Of a DNA stretch of 64,000 bases, positions 23,804 to 37,283 are shown piece by piece (position 1 is the first letter of the stretch; each line of letters opens with the position of its first letter). The notes under the pieces were generated by a model. It searched no databases, was not told where the DNA came from, and was given only the letters and a program-made list of their open reading frames with translations. Source of the stretch: Gorsachius magnificus (taxonomy: Eukaryota > Chordata > Aves > Pelecaniformes > Ardeidae); contig CM067082.1 of the NCBI GenBank assembly GCA_034008185.1, positions 8,416,984 to 8,480,983 on the forward strand, given 5' to 3'. The translations under genes and the position numbers were made by a program.

Positions 23804-26800
23804 GTAAGTGCATGTTTACTAAATCCAAGTTTATGTTAGGACAATAAATGTGCTATGGGACCTTATTAACAAGCATTTTTCAGTTGAGCACTAAGTGCTA
23901 CTTACAAATTTTGTTTATCCCCAGGAGACACTGATTGTGAAATAATTCAAACCTTTGCAAAATTAATTTATGTGAAAGAAAGACACCTGTCTCTGGAATA
24001 CTTGATTTTTCTGAAATTTTGTGTTGGCTTTATAACACTTTATATTCTTGCAAGAATTGTTGATCTCAATAAAAATTTGAAAATACAAATAATTCTGTGG
24101 TTAAGTCTCTTACTACTTTCTTCTGTGAGAATATGATTAGGAGTTGCTGAATCCAGTAGCCTGACAGAGGCAAGCTTGCTGCAGATCTGTGTCCCCAGGT
24201 CTAGTCAGCCAGTGGCAAGCCTGAGTGAGTGTGTATTCTCTACAGGCACGCATGCAGCGCATGCATTTGCTTTGTAATTGGAATATTTCTGTGATGATAA
24301 CAGAAAAAAGTTGAGAGGCAAATCCAGAAAAATGTCATCTTTTATATCAAAATTGGGACACAACAATATTTCCTCTGTGATTGTCAAATCAAAGTAAATG
24401 GTTTAGCAGGGTAAGTTGTACAGACCTTCATTATGGCTTCAGTAGCTTGATTTTTTTACTCGTGCAACCTTGTGAAACCTCATTCCACTCTTTATTGACC
24501 ATTTAATTTAAACTCTTTTTAAAAAAAAAATTCACATATTCATTAGCATTGTCCTTTCACAGAAATCTCACAATGCTCTGTTACACCTTTAGGATATATG
24601 TGAAGTTTTTGTGTCAGAGAGATTTATTTATTTTTATGTATGCTTATATCCGTATGTATAGGTGAAAGAGATGATCCCTTTTACGTTGATATGGTACTTA
24701 TTATAGGAAGCATATTGATAGTGTAGTCTTCTTAAAGTTACTGTAGTATTACCATGACTTAGTAAGTTGCTCATTCATTATTCAAAAAGTATTTTCCAAT
24801 ATTTTGAAATAACTTGGTTTGAAATAACAAGCAGGTGTTGCACATGCATCTAAACTTCATATGCAAGAATCGAGATTTTACTTATCAAATGCAATTTTCA
24901 TCTGATTCCTGTCTGGGAGAAAGAGGCAGGTTGTATTTGAATTAAAAGGAAATCTGGAGCATGATCAGACTATAAAGAAAAAAAGGTCTCTTTCTATGGT
25001 GCTGTAAACAAATCCCTGCATGGGGTTTCATTTCAAAATCTTCCTGTTTTGTTTTACCGTCTGGCATATCCAAACAGTGAAATTCAGCAATGAAAGTTGA
25101 ATTTGTTTTTACCTGTGAGTTAGATCTATTTCTTGAACAAAATATATATGTGTGTAAGTAATTATTGCAGTTCAGCTGAGGCCGCTTTGAAATTTGGCAC
25201 TGTTAAGAATAGCACTATTGTCATGCAGGAGCTAGCCTTGTCTGGATTTGGTTCAAAGGCATGATGTTAGTTTTAAACATTTAATTGTATGCAAGGAACT
25301 ATATTCTCTTGTCATTTACTGCTAGGTCAGGCTGAAACCTTGACTCTAGAGGCAGTTTTATTACCAGGAGCCTTTGTTATCTGGCTTCAGACTGTCATCA
25401 TCTTCTGCAATAACTGAGGTGCCTGCATGTTCTTTTTTGATGCATCTCCCTTTTTGACTGATACAAATAAATCCAAGACTTACACTCTTTGGCCTTGCTT
25501 TTTACACTTCCAAGAGTGTTCCAAGAAATTCCCCTTACTTTTGGAAAATGCATTTTGCCATTGGCTCCAGTGGAAACAGAATCTCACTGTCTGTGGAGTC
25601 TTAAGTAATTTTCCTCACTAAGTCCACCCCAGTAAACTCCTCATGCATTTCAAACTCTTGTGAAAAGTGAGGTAACATTTGTCACCAGAAATGTAGTGTA
25701 TGATTTGTCAAGGGACTTTCAGCCTCTTGAATGCTGACAGTTTCTCTTTGCCCAGTGTCCCTTTATATAGTGACAGCACCTCAAAAGTTCTTACTAGCGT
25801 ACAGCTAGTGTTCTTCAGTTATTTCACAAATAAATGAATTTGAAAGATGTTTCGCTGTTTATGAGTCTTGTCTTCCTGACTTATGAATCCAGCCAATTTT
25901 TGTTCAAATATCAGCCCTGCAAGGTCAATTTAACCAGTGGAATATAGAGTAGTTTTCTGTCTGCTTTATTCGCTCAAGAAGACAGACTTTTCAAGAGTGG
26001 CATGATAGAAAACAATTCCGTAGTCCAGGCTTATTGCTGTTTGTGATTAGAAATAAACCAGAAAACCTGTTTTTCATTATTTTAATTTGATATCAGAAAT
26101 TGTCTTAAGTTTTTTCTTAGCTGTGTTTTATGGTAACTTTCGAACTCAGTATAAAATGCTTGTAACTTTTTTGAGCAAGATCCAGAATTTGAAGAAACCT
26201 GATCTCTTCAGGATAATACAGACTATTCTGTATTGTACTTCTCCATCCTTCCTTTTGTTTCTTTAGCTTTTGGAGTAGTTTCTAGCACGTACTTATTCCA
26301 TGTCAGTCAAATAGTTTGCCAGCCATGGGCATTTACTACAGGAGTGATATCTTTGTCTATTTAATACACCTCGTAATTTGGCTGGAGGTAGCAGGACTGA
26401 AAGAATTTTAAAGATGAAATATGGAGAAAGGGAGTATGAAACCCAGAGAATAAAAGGAAAAATTGTGTTATTTGAAATCATGGGAAAAAAAAAGATTTGA
26501 GGGAGAGAATGCTTTGAAGGGAAAGTAAGAGAAACCTACACAATGGTAATATGTATCCAAGTTTCACTCTTTGCAAAGCCACAAACAGCAACAGATGTTT
26601 CTCAAAAATAGGTCAGAATTCATTCCTCTTAGAGAATCCTAAAAATATATCATGACAAAATCTGACCATCTTGCCTTAAGATGGCCTCAGACTAATGATT
26701 TCAGGGACAAAAGCAGACTCTTACGATCGTGAAGTCTGATCTCTTGCAGAGTACAGGCCATAACTTAATCTAATAATTTTGCATCACATTTCTGCTGGAT

Positions 26801-27462
26801 TGTAGTATATCTTTTTTAGAAAGGGCTAAGCAGACTTCATTTAAAGACTTCATATGACAGGGCATCCATCTGATTTCTAAGCAAATAGTCATTAATCATG
26901 CCCTCTGTTAAAAATCTTGACTTTATTTTAGACTGAATGTTCTGAGTGTCAGCTTTTGATAGTTGAAATTCTAGTTCTTGTTCTTAAATTATACTGTTGC
27001 TATTTCAGGTTGGAGGGTTAGTACCTTCAATATCAATGCCTGACTAGAAAGCTCTGTAAAGAAATTTCATGTATAATGTCTTGTTTGTGGAGCTTAAAGT
27101 AACACCTTTCCTTGGATGTTACTTCTGAAGTAATTTCTTTTTTTCACAAAGCAATATATATAAATTACATTGACTCTATTTAATTGCATTATGTTGTGTA
27201 GAAGACCTGCTCACAACACAGACTTTAGTCTGCCAAGTACTTGAGAAACAGAGACTGTCTCAAATCTTTGCATGACTTTTTAGGTTGGTATCCGAAGGAG
27301 CAATGTTTATGCAGTTACGCACCCGTTGTCTTTACCCCTGTCTGGTCCACTCTATGACTTTTGTAACAATGCAGAAGAGTAGAAGTCCAACTGTTACTTT
27401 AACTCCATACATTTAGAGAAAATTTGTGCCCAATTAAAATAAAGAAATATCAATCAGCACTC

Positions 27463-27496
27463 TCCAAGAACAGGTTCCAAGAACAGGTTCCAAGAA
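27463..27496. repeat. 13-bp tandem repeat, about 2.6 copies
   Basis: The unit CAGGTTCCAAGAA is present as two perfect copies (27471-27483 and 27484-27496) preceded by a partial copy (27463-27470). It lies 57 bp before the solo LTR, outside the target duplication. Probably a simple slippage product. Confidence 0.85.
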
Positions 27497-27548
27497 CCCA
27501 TTATCCCTAGTGTTTGGTAGCCACCAGCATGTAAGTCACCACATATAA

Positions 27549-28113
27549 AGTGTTGTCGTGGTTTAACCCGGCTGGCAACTCAGCACCACGCAGCCGCTCG
27601 CTCACTCCCCCCCCTCCCTCAGTGGGATGGGGGAGAGAATTGGGAAGGGGAAAAAGGTTCGAGTCGTGGGCTGAGATAAAGACAGTTTAATAAGAGAAAA
27701 TAATAATAATAGTAATAATGAGAATGATAACAAAATATACAGAATATACAAAACGAATGTGCACAATGCAATTGCTCACCACCCGCTGACCGATGCCCAG
27801 CCCGTCCCAAGCAGCGATCAGTACCCGAGCAGCGACCAACCGACCCACCAACCCCCCCGAGCATGACATTCTATGGTATGGAATAGCTCTTTGGACAGTT
27901 TGGGTCCTAGCTGTGCTGTGCTCCCAGCTTGTTATGCACCTGGCCGAGCAGGAGAAGCTCAAAAAGTCCTTGAACAGTCTGAGCACTACTTGGCAACAAC
28001 TAAAAACATCAGTGTGTTATCAACATTCTTCTAGTCCTAAATCCAAAGCACAGCACTATGCTAGCTTCTGTGAAGAAAATTAACTCTATCCCAGCTGAAA
28101 CCAGGACAAGTGT
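27549..28113. repeat. 5-bp target-site duplications AGTGT of solo LTR
   Basis: AGTGT occurs directly before (27549-27553) and directly after (28109-28113) the LTR. The match is perfect and fixes both ends of the insertion. A 5-bp duplication is usual for several ERV classes, and its preservation shows the LTR pair recombined at the original site. Confidence 0.85.
27554..28108 (-). mobile_element. Solo LTR of an avian endogenous retrovirus (TguLTR5-like), young subfamily
   Basis: A 555-bp LTR read on the minus strand: it starts TGTCCTGGTTTC (28108 backwards) and ends CCACGACA at 27554. There is no internal retroviral sequence beside it, so it is a solo LTR. A polyadenylation signal ATTAAA lies at about 27686-27691 (minus strand) followed by the usual CTGTCTTTATCTCA. 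The U3 TATA segment found in the older copy at 45436 is missing here (junction at 27858/27859), and it has two 18-bp repeat units at 27803-27838. It is very similar to the copy at 62743-63370 over the U3 part. The open frame across 27793-28083 is a by-product of U3 sequence. Family name is from memory. Confidence 0.9.
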
Positions 28114-28982
28114 GAACTAGTCCCAGTATGCGCTTTCTCTTGCCTTGTGTGACTGTACATGAGACTTAGGGTGACTGCAGAGATTTAGATGAGAAAGGAC
28201 AAAATGTAATGACGAACAAGGGAAACGGGCATCATTCAGACTGATGTTGATGGAGCAACTTACACCCATTGTTTTAAAATTGTGTAAGCAGAAGTGAAGG
28301 GTCAAACCACAAAACATCTGTATTATTTGCCATTCTAGTCTTATTTTTGTCTATAGCATATTTTATTTCTCCCTGTATCCAGGGTTAAGCCAGTGTAGAA
28401 AACCTTTTTATGATAGTTTGAGTCATTATTGGAAGAGTAGTGCCAAACACATAATGAAATCTTATGGTAAAAATAATAGGTCATGTCATACCCTACTAGA
28501 AATACATCAAGACAAACTACAGGCAAAAAACCAAAAAAATTTAAATGTATTTGAATCATAACAATTCAGTGCTTGCGACAGAAATAGGTACAAGCATGTG
28601 AACATGACCAAACATTGTTGTTTTAAGGATTTCCAGATCTGCTTTACAAATAGCAAAATAACTGTTCCTGCAGTGACATATAATTGATTTCCTTCTTCCA
28701 TTTAGGCTGCACTATAACGATTCTTTTTCTTGTTTGCCAAGTGACTATCCCAGGAGCATCTAGACTATTTAATGCTTAGAATTTAAAGATGACACTCGAG
28801 CTTTTTTTCTTCGTTCTCTTAGCATGTATTTAACCAAAATTTTGCAGAACAAGCGCCAGACTTCCCATATTCTTCACTGTTCATTCATAGCATTTTGGAA
28901 ATCATCTTTATGAGGAAATATAACCAGTAGTTTTCTGAACTTAAATAGAAAAAAATTATTCTATTTTCCATTCCCATTTCAG

Positions 28983-29071
28983 GAAAGCAGTTTAAATGTA
29001 CAGTGTGTGACTATACTGCTGCCCAAAAACCACAGCTCCTACGTCATATGGAACAACATGTCTCTTTCAAG
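28983..29071 (+). CDS. ZFAT: ZFAT coding exon (window exon 7), finger 15
   Basis: 89 bases (GA + 29 codons), from acceptor CATTTCAG to donor GTAAGA at 29072. Encodes GKQ and finger 15 (CTVCDYTAAQKPQLLRHMEQH), then VSFK, which links directly into PFRC of the next exon. Phase 1 at the start, phase 0 at the end. No open frame of notable length marks it; it is identified from ZFAT order and frame. Confidence 0.95.
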
Positions 29072-31600
29072 GTAAGAAAACATATAAAATATACTTATTG
29101 ATAAGTCATTTAGAAATACATGGAACTTCAGACAACAGTTTTAAAACTGGCACATTTTCCTGTTTGGTGATAATTATGGCATCTTAACATTTTAATATTT
29201 TGGGAATTTTGACTTCCATTCAGACTTTCGATTTAGGGTTATTTTGTTCATGGACAATTTGTAATTAGTATCTTTACTTGCCAAAAATATATGTGTGGTG
29301 CAATACAAAACAAACATTATTGGTTTTTTTGACTGTCAGTCCTTGAGAGAACTAGTCTAATACATATCTTAAAATGTCCTAGGGAAGTAGAAAGTGAATC
29401 CCATACATCACTGTTCATTGCCCACCTTAATTTTCTCTGAAAATTTGCCAGTCTGATGTGCTATAGATGAGTTCATATACTTGAAGAAAATCAAAGAGAA
29501 TTAATTTTAAACCACCCCGTTTATATGAAGCATGTCTTGGAAAGAGTTTTGAAGATTGTTAATGTTTTTATGAAGTTTATACAGTTTATTTTAATAAACT
29601 GTAGTATGTTTTTATTTCTAATTTTTGCATTGGTTCTCAGCATAATAGGTCTTGATGTAATGAATTGTGAAATGTTATATTCCGGAAATAGAAATTATAG
29701 GAGTTTCTTTTCCTTTTGTATGCATGAAAACGTTCATTTTAATGTAACACTTTATCTTGGCAATGAGAAAATTTCTTATTGAAAACATCATACTATTTTC
29801 TTATGCAACATCTTTCATTATCTAACAAATCATTTTGCTTCTATAAAGAGTACACTTCAGCCATTCTTAATAAGTATCAATGCTATGTACCTCCATAAAA
29901 CAAAAAGGAAGACAGTCTTTTGATTCATGGTTTAAATTTTGGAAGGCAAGACATACAAGAAAATGAAGCAAGTCATCTAAAGAGAGAGTACATTTTGCAC
30001 AAATAATTTTTCTTTCTTAAGTATATAGTTTGGCTGTGGACTTACCTTTTTAAAAGGCTTTTTTTGTAAATGCAAATACATAATTTTCCTTTTTTAATGG
30101 CTAATGGGATAAATGTACTCACAAGGCAGTTCTTGAAATATAGCTGGTTCTGACCTCAGGATCAGCTTTAGAACTGTTGACTCAGCACCTCTTTTCAGTC
30201 CTCTGTCAGCCTGCATATAAGTGTGGCTATTCAATGCATTACCAAGAGAACTTCGAGAAGCTGAAATAGGTCAATCAGGAGTATTTGTCAAAAGGAGTTA
30301 AAAAATTGTCTGTTAGTAACGCGGTGCCTCCTTCTGGGCCAGTTTGTATGCATATCAAACTCAGAGAAATGTCAGTAGTTTTGTGACCTAATGGTAATTT
30401 AATCCATCGTATTTCCAAGCACCATGAATTTGCAATCCTGCTATCTGATAGCAGATAACATACAGGACATGCAAGTGTGTAGAGCGTGGTACAAGAACCC
30501 AGCAGTCTGTCTGGATTATTTTTTTGAAAAAAGGAGTTTCGGCTATAGAAAAGGAGAGTACCTTTTGCTGAAAAACTGAATAGCTGAATGTTGCAGAACC
30601 CCCTGAATTGTAAGGTTAAGGGAACCTGAACACTACTTTTCTTCATTATTTTTGCTGTTTGGAGCCTGAAGGAAGTTCATGAGCAACAAACTTAGGTCAA
30701 TGCACCCTGACTGCAGGTATTTCCCTGCTTTAAACTCAGCTTCTTAATAAACATTTCTGTACCAACCATTTTCTGCTGACTAGCTTTAGGTGGGCCTGGT
30801 TGTTGTGCATGAAACATTTTGCATCCCATTCTGAGGTACTTGGCTTTTCCCCAAGGACTTTGCTTAATGTCTGCATTCTTTTCCAGGACTCTAGTGGTTG
30901 TGTCAAGCTTCCTATAACTGTGACATATCTCAGTCAGAAGGTTATTCTCAAAGGCTAGCTTTAGGCACAAATGCTTGTTTTCCTAAACTTTTTTCTTTAG
31001 AAATGGCTCTCCCTGTCAGCTGAAGGGAGATGTATGTTCTTAAAAATTAATTAATTTAGTTCCCAAAAACTTAGCTCACCAAATGGTCAGATGAATGCAA
31101 ATGCCAGTGAAAGGGAAGCAGTTGGGAGCATGTTGGAGAGAGAAGGAAAGAAAAGGGAAAAGATCAACCCTGTCAGGTATGGTTATCTGTTAAATTAGGT
31201 TGGCTGTACAATCATATTGTACCTTCAGTTATTTTAGCTCTCTTACTCCCCCTTTTCAGACCAAAGCTCATGGCAGCTGAGTCATTTCCTTGTAGTAGAA
31301 AGTCTCCACGTGGTCAGACCTGTGATCATCAATTATGAAAACACAGTTTACTGAATTACAAAAAGTAGGTAATAATCTTATAATGTTGAGAATACTTGGT
31401 GTCTTGCACATAATAAAAAGTACCAAATTTTAGCTAATGCTTAGTTACAACTTCCATTAATATTCAATTTTGGAAGGTCTCCTTGGAAGATGCCTAAACC
31501 AGAAATGAACATGGTTTTTTGGGATGAAAACATTGCAGCTTAGACCTGTATCCTGAAGAGGTCAGGAAATATGTTCTAACATTTTCCTTTTTGCTCCTAG
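29072..31600 (+). other. ZFAT intron 7 of window (2.5 kb)
   Basis: AT-rich phase-0 intron ending TTGCTCCTAG at 31600. No repeat family, exon or RNA gene recognised; the open frames at 29525-29782 and on the minus strand at 30646-30275 have no domain. Confidence 0.85.
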
Positions 31601-31739
31601 CCTTTCCGTTGTGCACATTGCCACTATTCCTGCAACATATCTGGCTCCCTGAAGAGGCATTACAACAGAAAGCATCCTAATGAAGAGTATGTAAATGTAG
31701 GTTCTGGGGAGCCTGCAGCAGAAGCCCTTATCCAACAAG
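31601..31739 (+). CDS. ZFAT: ZFAT coding exon (window exon 8), finger 16
   Basis: 139 bases, 46 codons plus a G. Begins PFRC directly after the intron, giving finger 16 (CAHCHYSCNISGSLKRHYNRKH), then an acidic spacer (PNEEYVNVGSGEPAAEALIQQ). Donor GTACAT at 31740 is a weaker match to the consensus than the other donors in this gene. Phase 1 end. Confidence 0.94.
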
Positions 31740-32326
31740 GTACATCTCCACCATATGAGATTTGGGTTTGGGTTTTTTTTGCTGAAGCAATCTTGTTGTA
31801 AAGGTAAACTTTTGTGCAATGTGTGGTTCCTCAGTTTATTGAGTGTTACGTAATAAATCATTACTACTTTTTAGTAATTCTGAAATCTCCACCTTTTATC
31901 CTTCATTCAGTGTCCTTTGTTCTTGGTTTCTAAGGGTGAATGAAACAAAGTTTTGATTTACCTTGCCTGTGCTATTCATTGTTGCATACATTTATCGTTT
32001 TTACTTGTTTGTCTCCTTTTGTAAGGAAAGTGTCACTGTGTGTTGAAATGAATGATTAAATGATTAAGCGAATGATTAAAGAATAGGTACCTGAGATTGA
32101 ATTCTGTTAATATGAAATTAAGGATCGTATTTATAATGTTTTGAACAAATAAAATTAGTCGTATGCTAGTTAGGTTTTCCTTGCCTTTTGGGAGCCAGAT
32201 AAATGCACTTCTGAAAATAATTCTTTTCCACTGAAACAAAAAAACTGTAAAGTTATTGAGAATGCAGTAGTCGTCTTATAATGAAGACATTAGAGTGAGA
32301 TGAGAGAGAACAGCCTTTGATTTTTT

Positions 32327-32355
32327 CTGTGGTGGACATGCTTTGTCCACCACAG
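32327..32355. repeat. Perfect 12-bp inverted repeat (hairpin) at CR1 left edge
   Basis: CTGTGGTGGACA (32327-32338), a 5-base loop TGCTT, then its exact complement TGTCCACCACAG (32344-32355). The CR1 homology begins at about the right arm. A transcript of either strand would form the same stem. Confidence 0.9.
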
Positions 32356-33168
32356 TGGAGCATTGGGCAATGATCAATGGGATGAAATTGAAAAAGTCCA
32401 AGTGCCAGATTCTTCACCTAGGATGGAGTAACACTGGACACAGGTCCAAATTGGGAGAGGCTTGGCTGGAGAGCAGCCCTGCAGAAAGGGATCTGGGGGC
32501 GCTGGTCAACAGCAGGCTCAATGTGAGTCAGCAGTGTGCCCTGGCAGCCAAGACGGCAAACCCCGTCCTGGGGGGCATCACACACAGCATCACCAGCCGG
32601 TCAAAAGGTGTGATTATCTCGCTCTAGTCAGCATTGGTGCGGCCTCACCTTGAGTGCTGTGTGCTGTTCTGGGCTCCACCATTTAAGAAGGACGTGAAGG
32701 TCCCTGAATGCATCCAGAGGAGGGCAACAAAGCTGGTGAAAGGGATGGAAGGAATGTCCTGTGAGGAGCAGCTAAGGACTCTGGGCTTGTCTAGTTTGGA
32801 GAAAAAGAGGCTGAGGAGCAACCTCATTGCTCTCTGCAGCTTCCTGAGGAGGGGACGTGGGGAGGGAGGTGCTGATCTCTTCTCCCTGGGATCCAGTGAT
32901 AGGATGCGTGGGAATGGTTCAAAGCTGCACCAGGGGAGGTTCAGACTGGACATTAGGAAGCATTTCTTTACTGAGAGGGTGGTCAAACACTGGGACAGGC
33001 TTCCTAGACAGGGGGTCAATGCCCCAAGCCTGTCAGTGTTTAAGAGTAATTTGGACAATGCTGTTAATAATTTGCTTTAACTTTTGATCAGCCCTGAATT
33101 GGTCAGGCAGCTGGACTAGATGATCCTTATAGGTCCTTTCCAAATGAAATATTCTATTCTATTCTTTC
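32340..33168 (+). mobile_element. CR1 LINE, 5'-truncated, ORF2 C-terminus and 3' UTR
   Basis: Plus-strand homology to CR1 ORF2: an AERDLGALV block (about 32483-32509), [15 protein letters not shown] (32637-32681), [13 protein letters not shown] (32713-32751), then [20 protein letters not shown] (about 32935-32994). The 3' UTR (CTGGACTAGATGATCC) and a TATTCTATTCTATTC tail at about 33150-33168 follow. An in-frame TAG at about 32625 and a frame change break the ORF. Better preserved than the copy at 20818. It lies in sense with ZFAT. Confidence 0.95.
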
Positions 33169-36100
33169 CATCTCTGACTTTGCATCCTTCTTTCTATTCC
33201 CTTCCTTACACAGCATTTATATCTCCTGTGCTGCCACTAGTGCTGTGCCTGCTTTCCATGTTCTCACCTGCTGTGCGGAGTTTTAGAGCAGTAAAGGGGC
33301 TTCAAATCCATGTAGTAGCTATGCAGTCAGTGCCTCTTATCAGGACTCTGCCATGAAGAAAGCCATGTGAGTAGGTACGCTTTTCCCACATGCAACCTCC
33401 TTTGCCAGCTCCATTTCGATTGACTTAATTAGGATTTGCATTTGGAGTTGATAAACAGGAGTCCTACTGAAGTTAATAAAAATTTTCCTGATTTTGGAAT
33501 CAGAAGATCTTCTGTATCAGGGTCACACAGCGTGAACAGATCATTGTGGACGTACTATGCAGTGTGCCAAGGTACGTGTTTCTGACCTGCTTGGGCCAGC
33601 AGTTGCAGCTTGCTGCCTGACTAGCCTCTATCAAGTTTCAATTTACCATATTCATAGATCTGAAAAACAATTTTAGAAAATTATTCATATATTCATATAA
33701 GGGAAGAAGACCCTTCAGACCTGATAATAAACAAGTCCTTTGAAATTAAAGGACTACAGATGAAAAGGAGAAAGTGGGAGAACCAGCAAGTGAAAGGGTT
33801 TTGAAAAAAATTGAGAAGGAAAACTAACAAAGATTAATGTCTCATAAAAGCTGTCTGTATCTATTTGTATTTTGTTCTGCTTGTTCTAAGATACCCACTG
33901 AGCCCAGAGTGGATTGCCTCATACTTGCTCATCTTTTCTTCTCTTACTGTCAACTGGTTTTTGACTGCATTGCAGGCATTGCAAATAATCGTAACTGGAA
34001 ATATTTATATGACTGTAGATGGTTGGACTCTACTCAAGATTCCTAGAATGAGTTTATATATAAATGAATTATTCATAGAATAGAAGAGGGAACATGCTCA
34101 TTTGAGCAACTGTGTTGCCAGGGATAGACAGCAGTATTTAATTTCTGAGTTTATATTAGAAATTAGGATCAGCCAGGATCAGAGAAATGCTTGAGGATTT
34201 TGGGGGGCTTGGGGTTTTTTTGTTTTTTAAATAGAAGTCTATGATCTGACATTTATTTTAGTATTTTTAGAGTAATAAAGGAAAATAAATACTATAATAT
34301 TTTGATGTATCCTGCATAGGGGACAAGAGTATTATATATGCATTACCCATTAGTTTTTTTGAGACCCTGCCTACTTGCTCATTTGATAGCTGCCTTTTTT
34401 AGTTTCATTTGCTTTGTGTTGGGCAAGTCACATAAATGTATTTCCCAACATTGTTTCTTTTCTCGTCACTGATATTCCCTGCCATCCGTTGTTTTGTTTA
34501 TGTATTTCCGCACTCTCTGGGAGATGGATTTTTTATTTGTGTTTGTGCAGCAACTTGTGCGGTACATGTGTGATGATCCAGTTGTGGCCTCTATTTTCTA
34601 TTATACCACTATCATCGCATGTTTTATTTTAACATAAAATAATAGTTGTCTTAGGGAGATTTTAGACCAGTAAATAAATTGCTTGGAGAGCACATATCAA
34701 TGCTATGGTGGTAAAAAGTTGTGGACCTGTAGAATATTTAACTGTGTTATTTTGTTGCAAACATCAGTTTTGATATTGAAAGTAGATAAGGTGTGTAATT
34801 AATTGACTTTCTGTGTATGTTACCCATTACTTTAAAGAATCGTCTAGAAACTAATTTTCTTGAGCTTTCATATCAAGTCACTGATATGGAGTTATATATT
34901 ACCAGTTTAATTCTATGCTTCCGTTATTTGTTCTTTAATTAAAGTCATAATGACAAAAGTTACAGCTTTAATTTATCTTGTGTATTGTTATAATAGTTTC
35001 AATATCAAAGTAATGCAGAAAAGTGTCCTCTTTCACGACAGCATATTTTTCCTAATACTACAGATTGGTGTGAAATGAATATTTAATTTCATTTTCTGTA
35101 ACTGATAATATCTTTGTCCTAGTCAGAAAGAAAGTGTTTTGCTTTTGTGAAGTGTTGAGTCCTAAGCTCCTTGACAGGGAAACTATTTCAGTTTTGTATA
35201 GAGACGGAGTATTGAGCGTCTGCTATAATGGTGAAGACTTAAAATACATTGAGAGCGAAAAGAGAAAATTGTAGAGGGATAATAAGTGTCTCATGAACGA
35301 CCCTAGTGACTGAGTATAGTTATATTTTGTTTCATCAAAATAAAAAGTTTATTTCTATTCACCTGGTAGAATGCCATATGGCAGCTTTCCATTACTGTAA
35401 AACTGAATGCTTTTTCTAATCACTTTATTCGTGAAAAACTATGTGCAATGAGAGCTTGGCTTATAACTGTCTTACGAGAGTATATTGGAAGCGTTTGAAC
35501 ATGATGGGTGGGAGTCATCATTTGCCATGATAATGTGGAGACAGCCATCTGGTGGCATAGTTCCTAAAGTGGCGTAACGCCCTTCCCTAGCTATTAGATT
35601 TGTTAAGAGTGAGTTCTGGTCTCATGCAACAATTTATCACATACAGATTGTTTGTGTTCTGCTTTAAGGGGGAAAAGAGAACTACTTATTTTCATAATTA
35701 CAAATAACTGAGATCTGACATTTGACCAAATGACTTGCATAAGAAAAAGAAGTAAAAGCTGTTTAATCTAGTGTAGAAAATTGGGTGCTTATGATTTCAT
35801 CATGCTTAGTTTTTTACCTGTAATGCTGCATACTCAGACAGTAAACATTGTGCTAAATTCATGTTATGCATCATTTTGAAGATAGTAAAAAAACTTAGGT
35901 TTACATTTTTGTATGATAACATAAACAGCAGAAACTCTCAAAAGCAAAGATAGTTGGGTGAAAATGACATTACATTGTTGCCTCTTCCCGGTTTGCTTTG
36001 ATAATGTGCCAAAAACCTTAATAATGTTTGTTTGAAACTTGAGAAAACTAGAATAGCTGTCTTAGGGAAGATACATTTTTTAAAAGTTATTAACATATAC

Positions 36101-37283
36101 CATTACTGTGTATGTTAAATATTAAGAGCTTAGTGTTTTTTATAAGCACTTTAAAAAAATCCCAGCACTTGCTGAAAGGGTACAGTGCATCCTGGTTTTG
36201 CATTGCATCCTGAAGGCCAGCACACCAGGGCTTTGTAAGACAACAGGGAACCAGTATTTGAAGCTGAAGGTTGTTAGAGACCCATCTTGTAGATTTTTGG
36301 ACTATACGTGCAATTTACATTTGAAGCTGCAATGATACGTAATGGAGTAGGCATTAAAACTAGTTTCTAAGGAACTCTGTGATTTGAAATAAAAGTATTT
36401 ACAGGGCAAAAGCTTTAGTTCAGAATTATTTAAAACGTGCTAGGCTTTGGTTTTGGTGGGCCTAAAGCAGAAAGTCATAGACACCCTCAGGCTTGAAAAA
36501 AATTTCACTTGGAAACTATGACTAGTCTTCATGGGTACTGCTGAACTTGAATTTCAACCAGAATCATGACTGTGGGAATGATTCTGGACAGGCTGAAGCA
36601 TGCCCTAGTTTTTCAGTATTTTTTGTGACCAGGAGAAAAAATGGGGTGAGGTTGATCAAACTTAGTATGTTGTCATTCCTTGAAAAAGCTTTCCCCTCTC
36701 TAATGTATTGTTAGCAATGCAGGCACAAGTTCTCAGCTGGTAGATAAGTTATTATTTACTTTGCAATTTATGTTCTCCCTGTTATAGTTTGACTCTCTCC
36801 CTTAACATCTAACTCCTGAGAGATGAAACCAATACTTCTTATGTGGACCTAATTGTGGAAATTGTGCTGTATCTGAGATTAATGCAAATAGTTGTCTGCT
36901 CCTGCTCTTTCTTTCTAATTAATCTGTGGTAGGGGTTCCCCAAGGATAGAGGGAGGGAAAGATGGGAACAACATTCCTGCAACTTCACATCCACCAAAAG
37001 GAGGCATGCAGGCAAGGAAGCAGGATTGCCATGCCTTCCCAGATACATGAATTGTTCCAGACTCCTTCCATTACCATTATTCAAAATTGCCCTTTAAGCA
37101 TTGTGAGAGTTCAACTACTTTTGTCCCCCCTTTTTTTCATGTTGGACACATGGCTAAAGGAAACCCTTTTAAATTACAGTTATGTGGCTTGATTGGGATG
37201 GGGTCAAATTAAATGGGTCCTTACTGCCTTGGAAAAGAACTTATATTAAAATAACTCAAGGATTTGTTTGTGTTTCCTTATAG

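Larger units (their letters stand above)
23804..28982 (+). other. ZFAT intron 6 of window (5.2 kb)
   Basis: Runs from GTAAGT to CATTTCAG (28982). Contains a solo LTR on the minus strand (27554-28108) and just before it a short 13-bp tandem repeat (27463-27496). The rest is AT-rich and shows no exon or RNA gene. Confidence 0.85.
31740..37283 (+). other. ZFAT intron 8 of window (5.5 kb)
   Basis: Phase-1 intron ending TTCCTTATAG at 37283. Carries a 5'-truncated CR1 (32340-33168) whose left edge lies in a perfect 12-bp hairpin (32327-32355). From 33170 to 37283 it is AT-rich, with no further gene or recognised repeat. Confidence 0.85.

Noticed and set aside
27793..28083. Open frame of about 96 codons, similar to the minus-strand frame 63037-62768
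   Set aside because: Both lie in U3 of two copies of one LTR, antisense to it; similarity follows from repeat homology and the third copy breaks the frame.
32634..33080. 148-codon frame as a host gene
   Set aside because: It is the C-terminal end of CR1 ORF2.
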